DNA from: Clostridiales bacterium
GTDB lineage: Bacteria; Bacillota; Clostridia; Saccharofermentanales; Saccharofermentanaceae
NCBI GenBank assembly: GCA_017478485.1
Contig: JAFVDI010000010.1
Location: forward strand, 62,001-126,000
Reading direction: 5' to 3'
Length of the DNA: 64,000 nt
Shown: piece by piece, positions 49,747-58,686 of the stretch
Numbering within the stretch: the first letter of the stretch is position 1
Layout: every line of letters starts with the position of its first letter
Translations under genes and position numbers: made by a program
The notes under the pieces: generated by a model
Told to the model about the DNA's origin: nothing
What the model saw: only the letters and a program-made list of their open reading frames with translations
Database searches by the model: none

Positions 49747-49785
49747 TATAATCGCCTCAATAAAATAAATTTTATTTAATTGAGG
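49747..49785. promoter_or_regulatory. TATAAT and 31-bp dyad before the M13 peptidase gene
   Basis: TATAAT at 49747-49752 is followed by a dyad centred on 49770 with 15-bp arms starting CCTCAAT and ending ATTGAGG (14 of 15 positions pair). It could be an operator or an mRNA hairpin nine bases before the start codon. A -35 is not clear. Confidence 0.5.
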
Positions 49786-49793
49786 GTGTTCTG

Positions 49794-51860
49794 ATGTTAA
49801 GACTTAAAAAACCGGCGGCGGCAGTGCTTGCCGCGGTGATGATCTTTTCGATGTGCGCGTGCAGCGAAAACGGGGGCGCGAGCACAAGCACAAGCGGCAT
49901 TTACCATTTCAACTGGCTGGATTCAAATCTTTTCGAGAACGTTGAGAAGATGGGGCAGGCCAGCCTCAAGGACGATTTCGCGGCGGCGGTCAATTACGAA
50001 TGGGCGAAGGACCAGAAGGAAGATTATACTTTCACGCCTTCGACTTTCGGCGAGGCGCAGAGGAAGATCGCTCAGAATAAGAGGGCGTTCGTCAACGACA
50101 AGAGTTTTCAGAACAAGAACGTCGAGTTGATCAGGATAGCGGACGGGCTTTTCAATGACTGGGATTACCGCAACGCAAACGGTGTTGAGCCGCTTAAGAA
50201 ATACCTGGGCTATATCGATGAGATAAAGACACTGGACGACGTCACAAAGTACATGACCGACAATGAGAAGAACCCGTTTTCGGCAGCGCTGGTGAAGATC
50301 GGATACAAGCCCAACGAGGCGGCCGAGGACATGTATGTTCTCAATGTCCAAAAGCCGGACCTGATTCTCGATAAGCAGAGCAATTACATTGCCATGTCCG
50401 AGGACGCATATAAGGAGAAGGACAAGAAGGAGAAGATGATCTCCTACATCCTCGGAAGGTGCGGCTGCAGCGGGAAGGAGATAAAGAACATCCTGGCTGC
50501 GTGCTTCAGATTCGAGTCCAAACTCGTGCACCTCAACTACGAAGAGATCCCCGATTACGCGACCGTGCACACGAGAGAGCAGGTCATGCAGAAGGCCGGA
50601 AAGTATCCGTTTAATGAGTTCCTCGAGCACTACAAGATCACGGCGTGCGACAGGTTCATGGGCGAGATCTCGTATCTCGACAAGATCGAGGGGCTTTACA
50701 AGGAGCAGAACGTCGCCGACATGAAGGCTTATTTCAAGGCGGTCCTTGCGCTCAGGTCCATCCGCTATCTCGACAGGGAAGCAGATGACTTTTACAACGA
50801 CAACAACCTCGACCGCACGAACCGTTTCGCGAAAAGGATCGACAGGGATCCCGACTTCATGTTTTTCGACATGCTGAGAAACACGGTCTTAACGGCCGCG
50901 GTGGACCAGGCGTACATCGACTATTACTACAACGACGATACGTACAGGGAAGTCAAGGGTTTTATCGGCCAGCTCAAGGAGAAATACAAGATCCTGATCG
51001 ACGGGAACAAGAACCTCTCCGATGCGAGCAAAAAGGCCGTTCACGAAAAGCTCGACAAGCTGAAGGAGAACGTGATCTTCCCGTCCAACAAGGCGGATTT
51101 CGAAGGCGTCACGCTGAAGTCAAAAGAGGAGGGCGGTTCGTTCCTTGACGCGCTCTGCGTGATGAACAGGCTGCAGAACGAGCACCTCGCGGAGATGGTG
51201 CAGGAGAAGCATGAGCGCGGCTTCTGGGACATCTACGACAAGGACCTCTCCACCACGGTCACCAATGCTTCCTATGACAGCTTTGTCAACGCGGTCTACA
51301 TCAGGATCGGCATCCTCGTAGAGCCCTTTTATTCGTCGGATTACCCGCTCGAAAAGAAGCTCGGCTCCTTCGTCGCGGTCCTGGGCCACGAGATCTCGCA
51401 CGCATTTGATACGCATAACATCAGCCGCGACTACAGAGGCCACGACATCGGCATAGTCTCAAAGGATGAGCTGAAGAACTGGGATTCGATGACTTCGAGG
51501 ATCGGCGATCACTTCTACGGCTATACGCCTTTCGAGGGCGCGGATCCCTACGCTGCTTCCGGTTACCGCATCAGCGGCGAGGTCATCGCGGACGCCGAGG
51601 GCGTAAAGTCCGCCCTCATGATCGGCAAGGACAAAGAGGACTTCGACTACGACCTTTTCTTCAGGAGTTTTGCGTCTTTCTGGAGGAATTTCTCGACCAA
51701 AGCCCAGCAGATGGATCAGGTGAATAACGACAACCATCCGCTCGCATACCTGAGGATCAACTACACGCTGATCCAGTTTGACGAGTTTTACGAGACCTAC
51801 GGCATCAAGCCGGGCGACGGAATGTACATGGATCCTTCGCAGAGGATCCTGATCTGGTGA
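49794..51860 (+). CDS. M13-family (neprilysin-like) zinc metallopeptidase, lipoprotein
   Basis: 688 residues. Signal peptide with lipobox 'FSMCAC', so anchored outside the cell. The mostly helical peptidase M13 N-lobe is followed by the catalytic lobe: HEISH (H532, E533, H536) and 'GEVIADAEG' (E596, D600), the third Zn ligand and its partner. It also has 'NDNHPLAYLRINYTL' resembling the family's substrate-binding C-terminal part. Cleaves small extracellular peptides. The next two genes may be in its operon. Confidence 0.93.
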   Translation: MLRLKKPAAAVLAAVMIFSMCACSENGGASTSTSGIYHFNWLDSNLFENVEKMGQASLKDDFAAAVNYEWAKDQKEDYTFTPSTFGEAQRKIAQNKRAFVNDKSFQNKNVELIRIADGLFNDWDYRNANGVEPLKKYLGYIDEIKTLDDVTKYMTDNEKNPFSAALVKIGYKPNEAAEDMYVLNVQKPDLILDKQSNYIAMSEDAYKEKDKKEKMISYILGRCGCSGKEIKNILAACFRFESKLVHLNYEEIPDYATVHTREQVMQKAGKYPFNEFLEHYKITACDRFMGEISYLDKIEGLYKEQNVADMKAYFKAVLALRSIRYLDREADDFYNDNNLDRTNRFAKRIDRDPDFMFFDMLRNTVLTAAVDQAYIDYYYNDDTYREVKGFIGQLKEKYKILIDGNKNLSDASKKAVHEKLDKLKENVIFPSNKADFEGVTLKSKEEGGSFLDALCVMNRLQNEHLAEMVQEKHERGFWDIYDKDLSTTVTNASYDSFVNAVYIRIGILVEPFYSSDYPLEKKLGSFVAVLGHEISHAFDTHNISRDYRGHDIGIVSKDELKNWDSMTSRIGDHFYGYTPFEGADPYAASGYRISGEVIADAEGVKSALMIGKDKEDFDYDLFFRSFASFWRNFSTKAQQMDQVNNDNHPLAYLRINYTLIQFDEFYETYGIKPGDGMYMDPSQRILIW

Positions 51861-51868
51861 GGTGCGTT

Positions 51869-52654
51869 ATGGGCGGAATATTAAAAGAAGAGATCTTCAC
51901 GACAATAAAGAAAAAGAGATTCATAATACTGACGGCGCTTTTGCTTGCAGGCGCGGCCGTCATGATCGTCTTTAAAAAGAACGATTACTTCAATGACCTG
52001 ACGTGTCTTTTCGCGATGAAGCAGTACATAAACTACATCTTTAACCCGGCCATCGGAGCGATCCTGATCTTCAGCGTTTACCGCAAAAGATACACGAATT
52101 CCTCGATCACCCGGGCAGAGGAACACGGCGCGAAAAGAAGCACCGCGGTCATCGCGAGAGCCGCCGCGGGCAGCATCATCCTGGCCGTCTGCTACGCGGC
52201 CGCTGCAGCCATTCTGCTCATCACGGCACTGATCCTTGGCGCGAACCTTTCGGCGTCCCAGACCGGCATGTTTCTGTCAGAGGTCCTTTCCGCCTTTATC
52301 GCAGCCGTGACCATTTACAACGGCGCGCTCTTCTGGCTGTATCTTTTCGCATTCCCGGTCATCCCTATGATCGTATATGCGGCGCTCATCTGGTTCCCGT
52401 ACATCTTTTTCGTTGAAGACGACGTCCTGGACAACATGGTCTTCAAGGTCTGCTCCTATGTGCTCCCTAAGAGCGGGATGGACGTTTTCGCCGCGGGTCT
52501 CATCTACGGCAACCCCAAGTGGATCCATGTCCTGATCTGCATTGCTTATATCGTGCTGACAGTGTTCCTGGCGGCAGTCGTTTTCAGGTTCAAGAAGTTC
52601 AAGGTTAAGAAAAAGAAAGGCGAAACTGAGGTTCAGGACGAGGTGACCACATGA
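51869..52654 (+). CDS. Six-helix membrane protein, ABC-2-permease-like
   Basis: 261 residues from ATG 51869 (AGGTG just upstream). 'MGGILKEEIFTTIKKKRFIILTALLLAGA' is the usual opening of ABC-2-type permeases, followed by five more helices. No ATPase gene is adjacent, so the partner is missing or encoded elsewhere. A GTG four codons upstream is an alternative start. Its stop overlaps the next start by 4 bp. Confidence 0.65.
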   Translation: MGGILKEEIFTTIKKKRFIILTALLLAGAAVMIVFKKNDYFNDLTCLFAMKQYINYIFNPAIGAILIFSVYRKRYTNSSITRAEEHGAKRSTAVIARAAAGSIILAVCYAAAAAILLITALILGANLSASQTGMFLSEVLSAFIAAVTIYNGALFWLYLFAFPVIPMIVYAALIWFPYIFFVEDDVLDNMVFKVCSYVLPKSGMDVFAAGLIYGNPKWIHVLICIAYIVLTVFLAAVVFRFKKFKVKKKKGETEVQDEVTT

Positions 52655-53313
52655 TATCCAACATCAGACCCGACATGATCGATTACTTTCTCAAGCCCGC
52701 AACGGCAAGCGGTGAAGATGAAAACACCGTTAAAAACCTGTGGATCAAAAACTTCCTGATCGCGGGCGGCATCACGCTCGGGGCTGTTGCCATTTTTCTG
52801 GTCAGGCTTCTGGTCTTCGGATTCTTATCGAGGGTGCTGCTTTTGTTCCTGTGTTTCGCCGTTGTTTTAGACATATACATTGTTGCCAAGTTCATTGAAG
52901 TAATGGTGGTCAGGCCCAAAAGGTACGTGAAGATGGTTGCAAGATACGGCAGGGAAAACCTCGCCTCGCAGCTGAGCGACACCGCGTCGTTCGGATTTTT
53001 CATCGACGAGGACGATTACGACAACCTGACCGTCCTGACGCTGGATTACCTGATGGAAAACGGCGAGTTCGTGTACGCGCTGAAAGACATTGCGTCCCTC
53101 ACCATGAGCAAGCACGACGTTCCCGCGGAACAGACTGCCAAAATGAAAAACGACCACACAAGAAAAGTGTTGAGCTGTGCATACAGGCTCGAGATCATGA
53201 TGAAGGACGGAAAGAAGATTTCCGAGCTTATAGGTCTCCTGACATCTGACATCAATCCGTTCTTTACTTACCTGCAGCAGCGCGCCCCGCACATCAGGCT
53301 GCAGTACCGTTAA
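52651..53313 (+). CDS. Two-helix membrane protein of unknown function
   Basis: 220 residues; two central helices (about 35-57 and 62-82) flanked by a short N-terminal and a long C-terminal cytoplasmic part ('RYGRENLASQLSDTASFGFFIDEDDYDNLTVLTLDYLMENGEFVYALKDIASLTM'). No family recognised. ATGA-coupled to the ABC-2-like gene. Confidence 0.6.
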   Translation: MISNIRPDMIDYFLKPATASGEDENTVKNLWIKNFLIAGGITLGAVAIFLVRLLVFGFLSRVLLLFLCFAVVLDIYIVAKFIEVMVVRPKRYVKMVARYGRENLASQLSDTASFGFFIDEDDYDNLTVLTLDYLMENGEFVYALKDIASLTMSKHDVPAEQTAKMKNDHTRKVLSCAYRLEIMMKDGKKISELIGLLTSDINPFFTYLQQRAPHIRLQYR

Positions 53314-53398
53314 AATTGCCTCAGATTTTTAAACTTGGATTAAAGTTGCCCCCTGATAATGTTCTTAATCCCGTGGTGGTGGGAGAAAGGAATCTATC

Positions 53399-54151
53399 AT
53401 GGAAAAAGAATTGGAAAACACCACAAACGAGAAGACACTGCCTGAAGGAAAAGTTCAGGAGGCTGAGACTGTTGCGCAGGATGCAAAGTCTGCAGGACGT
53501 CCTGGATCCCAGGTAGTGCAGCCTGGTCAGGATGCAGTTCCCGCGCAGAACATAGCATCTGCATTCGGACAGCCGGCCGCTCAAACGGCTGCTCAGGCGG
53601 CCGATCAAGCGGGATCGCAGCCCGCGTTTCAGGCGGCACCTCAAACGACACAATCCATCCCCCAACCCTCCAAGCCGAAGAAGACAAGAGGCAAAGCAGC
53701 AAAGGTCGTCGCTCTTGCCCTTTGCTGCGCTCTTGCCGGCGGTGCGGTAGGTGCGGGCGGAGTTATCTGCCTCAGGCATTTCGGCATCTGGGGCAGGCCG
53801 GGCAGAAACATCACCCGAATGATAAACGGTGATGCCGGCATAAGAGGAAGAAACAGAAACGGACAGGGGCGGTCTGCAAATTCAAACGGCGGCAGTGATT
53901 CCTTCATAAACCGTGGAGGGAATAACGGCGGCCAGAGAAAGGGGACCGGCCGCAGCGGCCAGTACAGGGACAATGTACAGCCCGGCGGACGGTATAATTT
54001 CGGACATGGCAGACGTTCACAAGGAGAGTCCAATATACCGGGTAAGGATCAGGGCACCACTGCGCCTGATAAGGGATCCGAGCCCACGACTCAGACCACT
54101 CCTGCGCCCGAACAGACTACACCAACGACCGGAGGTGAGGCCAAGGCATAA
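53399..54151 (+). CDS. Low-complexity single-pass membrane protein
   Basis: 250 residues in three parts: an Ala/Gln-rich N-terminal cytoplasmic half ('QPAAQTAAQAADQAGSQPA'), one helix (about 103-125, Ala/Gly/Cys-rich), and a Gly/Asn/Arg-rich then Thr/Pro-rich exterior. Composition is typical of Firmicute surface or cell-wall-associated proteins without a folded domain. Start follows GAAAGGAATC. Function unknown. Confidence 0.6.
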   Translation: MEKELENTTNEKTLPEGKVQEAETVAQDAKSAGRPGSQVVQPGQDAVPAQNIASAFGQPAAQTAAQAADQAGSQPAFQAAPQTTQSIPQPSKPKKTRGKAAKVVALALCCALAGGAVGAGGVICLRHFGIWGRPGRNITRMINGDAGIRGRNRNGQGRSANSNGGSDSFINRGGNNGGQRKGTGRSGQYRDNVQPGGRYNFGHGRRSQGESNIPGKDQGTTAPDKGSEPTTQTTPAPEQTTPTTGGEAKA

Positions 54152-54279
54152 ATTCTGAAAGAAGCTAACACGAAAACACACACTATTTATAGCCGGGCCA
54201 ACCGGTAAAAACCAAAATACGACCGTCACGATACTGAAGAAGTTCCGTGGCGGTTTTTGTATGCGCTGAACATTAAAAA

Positions 54280-54329
54280 TCCCCTGTTTGGTCCTCTGTT
54301 TTCACAAAAAGAGAGGACATAACAGAGGA
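54280..54329 (-). repeat. Solo copy of the 50-bp hairpin repeat
   Basis: In minus orientation: TCCTCTGTT...GTCCTC...GAGGAC...AACAGGGGA. The flanks ATGCGCTGA at 54261-54269 and 54341-54349 are 9-bp direct repeats, possibly a target duplication. Confidence 0.75.
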
Positions 54330-54349
54330 TTTAAGGCAACATGCGCTGA

Positions 54350-54400
54350 TTCTATGTTCATGTCTAAGTTGGATGCCTGAACATAGGCCTGTACATAGAA
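54350..54400. other. Mutually exclusive hairpins
   Basis: CTATGTTCA (54352-54360) can pair with TGAACATAG (54378-54386), while TTCTATGT (54350-54357) can pair with ACATAGAA (54393-54400). The two folds share a 5' arm. No gene lies in 54152-54552 apart from this, the solo repeat and a terminator. Confidence 0.4.
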
Positions 54401-54475
54401 TTTATTGCAGAATTGAAGTGGTAACGTAAAACTGACGGGAAGCCGTAAGTTAACGCCGCCCCGCCGCTAAATCAA

Positions 54476-54503
54476 AAGGGTTCTCAGCGGACTGAGAACC
54501 CTT
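54476..54503 (-). terminator. Terminator of the minus-strand membrane gene
   Basis: Perfect 12-bp stem AAGGGTTCTCAG/CTGAGAACCCTT with CGGA loop; the minus-strand transcript then reads TTTTGATTT. Confidence 0.85.
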
Positions 54504-54552
54504 AGTGTTCAAGGTGACCGGGATTTCGGCTGACCGGACGGACGTAAGAACG

Positions 54553-55143
54553 TCAGGAATGACGGCCGGAAGGGGGCCCGCCTGCTGCTCCGTGAGGAGG
54601 CCTGCTTGCAGCGCCGGAAGGTGGGCCGCCCGCAGCGCCGGAAGAAGGGCCTTTGAAGCCAACGATCCTTGCGACGATGGGGGCGAGGATCACTGAAAGG
54701 ATATAGCTGATGCAAAGCGTGGGAAGAAGGAGTCTGACCCAGCTGCCGAGCCACATAATGGGGAACGGGGGAAGGGTGGGCAGAATCTCTGCGGGAATCT
54801 TCATGCGCGCGGTGAAGACGCCGACAAAGCTCAGGATGAAGCTGATGATGAAGGTGTTGCCGACGGAGTTCGGGATCGCGTTGAGAAGAATGAACTTCAT
54901 TGAGGGCGGATAGGCGCCGGCTTTGCGGGCGAGGGATGCGCCGAGCTTGCCCAAAGGGATGAAGAGTGAAATCACTATGCCCAGGATTATCGAAAGGATG
55001 ATGTTTGAAGCATAGATGAGGGCGGATGAATGGGCCCTGAGGGAATCCGGGTTAGTGGTGGTGACGAGAATTGCAGACACCAAGCCCATGGCTGCTGAAA
55101 CAAAAACGGACACGATGAGTCCGACAAGACGCTCTTTTCGCAC
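54553..55143 (-). CDS. Membrane protein with Gly/Pro-rich tail
   Basis: 196 residues, four hydrophobic helices (about 7-27, 40-62, 83-110, 125-160). The C-terminal tail of about 32 residues is built from 'SGAAGGPP' type repeats. Family not recognised. The region to 55439 (about 300 bp) holds its promoter and an AT-rich leader for the next plus-strand gene, with no further supported ORF. Confidence 0.6.
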   Translation of the reverse strand: MRKERLVGLIVSVFVSAAMGLVSAILVTTTNPDSLRAHSSALIYASNIILSIILGIVISLFIPLGKLGASLARKAGAYPPSMKFILLNAIPNSVGNTFIISFILSFVGVFTARMKIPAEILPTLPPFPIMWLGSWVRLLLPTLCISYILSVILAPIVARIVGFKGPSSGAAGGPPSGAASRPPHGAAGGPPSGRHS

Positions 55144-55439
55144 GGAAAATCCCCTCCAAACCGCTTCCAGGCTGCCGCCTGAATAATGCCCGATTATTAC
55201 GGGCCAAATAAGTGTGCTGTCTTATATTTTAGCATATCAAAGACCAGGCTTACACGGACGTCGGTGTTAGAGAGACTGGCCGGGAAGGCGGCAGGCGGCG
55301 GGAAATACCCTCAAAATGTTAATTTGCTTGTTTTTGGAGCCCGAAAAGGTCTGTATTTACACAATATTAATAGAAATTGATATATAGTATTAGTAATATT
55401 TTGGGAAACTCCGAACGGTGTTATTAACAGGGAGCGTTT

Positions 55440-57554
55440 ATGACGGCTATCAAAAAACCACATGACGATCTGAAGGCCATCGGGCTCATGGTCATATGCA
55501 TCACGCTCAATTTCGTCTTAAGTCAGGTCATAGGCCAGCTCGGGCTCCCTTTGTATTTTGACTGCATCGGAACCATACTGGCGGCAGTGGTCGGAGGCTT
55601 CCTGCCGGGCGTTGTAGTCGGTTTTGTTACCAACGTCCTGATCTTTATCTACAACACGAAGATATTGAATAACCCCGATGACGTAACCATCTACTACTGC
55701 GTCGTCAGTGTTCTCATTGCGATCGTTGCGGCGGCTTTTGCACAGAAGAAGTATTTCAAGAAGTTCTCCATAAAGCTTCTCATTCCTGTCGCATGTTTTG
55801 TCCTGATAGGCGGAGGATTGGGATCTGTCATCACATGGGGCCTTTACGGCAACACGATGGGTGAAGAGCTTGCTTCGTCACTCGCAGGCAGGATCTACAT
55901 GAACGTAATAAACAACGCATTCTGGGCACAGCTTTATGCGGGACTCATAATGGATGTCCCGGACAAGCTCTTCAGCACCCTGATCGCGTTTGTACTGTGC
56001 AAGGTATATCCGAGAAAGCTCAGGCCGTCGAAAGACAGGATCGATCTTGCGTCGTTTGCGAAAAAAGGTTTCTCCCTGAGCGGAAAGATAATCCTGTCGG
56101 TCACACTGATCTTCGGCATAGCGGCGGCGGTCGTAACGTTCGTCTCTTTCAACCAGTTCAGACGCACCATGGTCAAGTCCGAGGGCGAATATGCAAAGGA
56201 CACCGCGACTTTTGCGGCAACCCTGATCGATGCCAACATGGTCGATGAGTACCTGAGGATCAAGGACAGCGCTGAAGGATACAACAGGATCAAGAGATAC
56301 TACAGCCTGATCCTGAGCAGTTCGGACAGGATCCAGTACCTGTATGTTTACCAGATACAGGAGGACGGCTGCCACGTCGTTTTCGATACGGATACGCCGG
56401 ATACGCCGGCTTCCGAGACAGGCGAGGTCATTCCTTTTGACGAAGGGTTCCTCAAGTACAAGGATGAACTCCTCGCCGGAAAAGAGATCCCGCTCATCGA
56501 ATCCAACGACTCATACGGATGGCTCCTGTCATCTTATGTCCCGATCTACAACAACCTCGGCAAGTGCAAGGCATATGTCTGCGTTGACGTTTCGATGCCT
56601 AACATCGCTGACGTCGAGAGAACGTTCACGTTCAAGATCACGACGGTCCTGATGGGATTCTTCCTCATGATCCTCACCATGAGCGTTTATTTCGCAAAGC
56701 GTTTCATCGTAAGCCCGGTCAACAGCCTCGCAAAGATAACGAGCGACTTTGCCTACACCAACGACGAGGCGCGCGAAGGCACGCTTGAGAGTATCAGGGA
56801 GCTTGAGATCAAGACGGGCGACGAGATCGAGCAGCTTTATAAGTCGATCGCGAAAACGACCCGCGATACCGTAAACTACATCAACGAATCACAGAGAAAG
56901 AACGAAGCGATATCAACGTTCCAGTCCGGCATGATCAACGTCATGGCTGACCTCGTTGAGAGCCGTGACCAGTCCACGGGCGAGCATATCAAGAACACTT
57001 CGGCTTATGTCGAGATAATCTGCGATGAGCTCATCAAGGAAGGCAAGTTCGCGGATGTCCTCGACGAGGAGTTCAAGAAAAACATCGTTTCGTCCGCGCC
57101 TATGCACGACATCGGCAAGATCAAGGTATCCGACACGATCCTCAACAAGCCCGGCAGGTTCACGGATGAAGAGTATGAGATCATGAAGAGCCATGCCGCA
57201 GAGGGCGCGAAGATCATAGCTTCGGTCAAGAAGACGGTCGAGCACAAGGAACTCAAGGAGAACTATCTGGGCGAGGCCGAGAACATGGCGCATTACCACC
57301 ACGAAAAGTGGAACGGCGAGGGATATCCGTGCGGACTTAAAGGTGAGGAGATCCCGCTGTCGGCAAGGATCATGGCGGTTGCAGACGTATTTGACGCTCT
57401 GGTCGCAGAACGTGTATATAAGCCCGCGATGCCTTTCGAAAAGGCGATGGGCATAATAAAGAAAGACGCGGGCACGCATTTTGACCCGGTCATTGCTGAA
57501 GCTTTCCTGAATGCTGAAGAGAAGGTCCGCGCCGTTACTTCAAAGATCCACTAA
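55440..57554 (+). CDS. Membrane sensor with HAMP-like linker and HD-GYP domain
   Basis: 704 residues. Residues 1-190 form a six-helix membrane domain resembling ECF S-component/LytS-like sensors ('LPLYFDCIGTILAAVVGGFLPGVVVGFVTN'). Next come a helix, an extracellular sensor domain (about 235-395), another helix, a HAMP-like coiled linker and a complete HD-GYP domain: 'HDIGKIKVSDTILNKPGRFTDEEYEIMKSH', 'HHEKWNGEGYPCGLKGEEIPLSARI'. HD-GYP enzymes degrade c-di-GMP or cGAMP. CAGGGAGCG precedes the ATG. Confidence 0.92.
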   Translation: MTAIKKPHDDLKAIGLMVICITLNFVLSQVIGQLGLPLYFDCIGTILAAVVGGFLPGVVVGFVTNVLIFIYNTKILNNPDDVTIYYCVVSVLIAIVAAAFAQKKYFKKFSIKLLIPVACFVLIGGGLGSVITWGLYGNTMGEELASSLAGRIYMNVINNAFWAQLYAGLIMDVPDKLFSTLIAFVLCKVYPRKLRPSKDRIDLASFAKKGFSLSGKIILSVTLIFGIAAAVVTFVSFNQFRRTMVKSEGEYAKDTATFAATLIDANMVDEYLRIKDSAEGYNRIKRYYSLILSSSDRIQYLYVYQIQEDGCHVVFDTDTPDTPASETGEVIPFDEGFLKYKDELLAGKEIPLIESNDSYGWLLSSYVPIYNNLGKCKAYVCVDVSMPNIADVERTFTFKITTVLMGFFLMILTMSVYFAKRFIVSPVNSLAKITSDFAYTNDEAREGTLESIRELEIKTGDEIEQLYKSIAKTTRDTVNYINESQRKNEAISTFQSGMINVMADLVESRDQSTGEHIKNTSAYVEIICDELIKEGKFADVLDEEFKKNIVSSAPMHDIGKIKVSDTILNKPGRFTDEEYEIMKSHAAEGAKIIASVKKTVEHKELKENYLGEAENMAHYHHEKWNGEGYPCGLKGEEIPLSARIMAVADVFDALVAERVYKPAMPFEKAMGIIKKDAGTHFDPVIAEAFLNAEEKVRAVTSKIH

Positions 57555-57700
57555 AAGTGATCACTGACGGTAAACGAAATCGGGATTGTCCTCGTAGCGA
57601 AACGGGAAGCCTTTACACTATTTACAGTATCTCCACAAAGCCCGTCACAAATGCATAATGGTATAATCGTTGATATATTTCATGAAAAGGGGTGTTCTTC

Positions 57701-58672
57701 ATGGAAAGGATCGAATTCTGGAAAGACAGCGAATATACTTACCCGCTTGCGTTTGACTTCAGGCCAAACTTGAGGAAATACCTGATCGAAGACGGAAATG
57801 TCCACCCATGCATGCTGATCCTTCCCGGCGGCGGCTACGCAGTCGTTGTTCCGCCAGAAGGCGAACTGGTCGCGAAAAGATTTAACGAGCTCGGCTACAA
57901 CTGCTTCGTCATGACATACACGACAAACCAGCTTTGCCGCGAGCCCGTCATGGACCAGGCAATGAGAGACCTCGCAAGGGCCGTCCGCTTTGTAAGGAAG
58001 AATGCCGCCGAATACAGGATAGACCTGAATAAGCTTTATGTCTGCGGGTTCTCCGCAGCCGGTCACGTCTGCGCCTCCCTCTGCGACTACTGGGATGAGA
58101 TTGAAGACAATGACCCCGAATATAAGGACATCTCCTGCCGCCCCGACGCGGCGATCCTGTCCTATCCGGTAATAACGTCTGGAGAATATGCTCACCAGGA
58201 TTCTTTCAGGTTCCTTCTGGGCAAGGACATCTACGACAGAGACGATGATGAGGCAAAGTATCTCTTGGATCGCTATTCTCTCGAGAAGCACGTCAAATCT
58301 ACGAACCCGCCATGTTTCATCTGGCAGACCGAGACCGATGACTTAGTGCCTGTGCAGAACAGCTACCTTTATGCGGATGCCTGCAAAAACGCGGGAGTTA
58401 AATACGAACACATAACATTCCCCGAGGGTCCTCACGGCCTGTCGATCCCCAACCTCGACTGGGCGAAAGGAAACCACGGCGAACCATATTCGGCAGAGCA
58501 GAGCTTCGCACTCGTGAAAGCGATAAAAGAGGGCAGGATAGAAGCCACAAAAGAAGAAGCAGACGGCCTTCTCGGGTTCCTGGGACCATTCCCGAACGAC
58601 CCGGATTTCATAGGCTTCCCCGAGATCTGCGTATGGCCTGAGAAGGCGGATAAGTTTATTAAGAGCTTATGA
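57701..58672 (+). CDS. Alpha/beta hydrolase, acetyl-xylan-esterase/BD-FAE-like
   Basis: 323 residues. 'MLILPGGGYAVVVPPEGELVAKRFNELGYN' (oxyanion strand with HGGG-type PGGGY), nucleophile 'VCGFSAAGHVCASLC' (GxSxxG), 'WQTETDDLVPVQNSYLYADAC' (Asp) and 'FPEGPHGLSI' (His). Cytoplasmic, no signal peptide, so probably acts on imported acylated sugars. ATG 57701 follows AAAAGGGG; a GTG three codons upstream is possible. Confidence 0.88.
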   Translation: MERIEFWKDSEYTYPLAFDFRPNLRKYLIEDGNVHPCMLILPGGGYAVVVPPEGELVAKRFNELGYNCFVMTYTTNQLCREPVMDQAMRDLARAVRFVRKNAAEYRIDLNKLYVCGFSAAGHVCASLCDYWDEIEDNDPEYKDISCRPDAAILSYPVITSGEYAHQDSFRFLLGKDIYDRDDDEAKYLLDRYSLEKHVKSTNPPCFIWQTETDDLVPVQNSYLYADACKNAGVKYEHITFPEGPHGLSIPNLDWAKGNHGEPYSAEQSFALVKAIKEGRIEATKEEADGLLGFLGPFPNDPDFIGFPEICVWPEKADKFIKSL

Positions 58673-58686
58673 AGAGAGATGATAAC

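Noticed and set aside
55186-55380. 64-codon ORF before the HD-GYP gene
   Set aside because: No ribosome site, no motif, ends in AT-rich promoter DNA.
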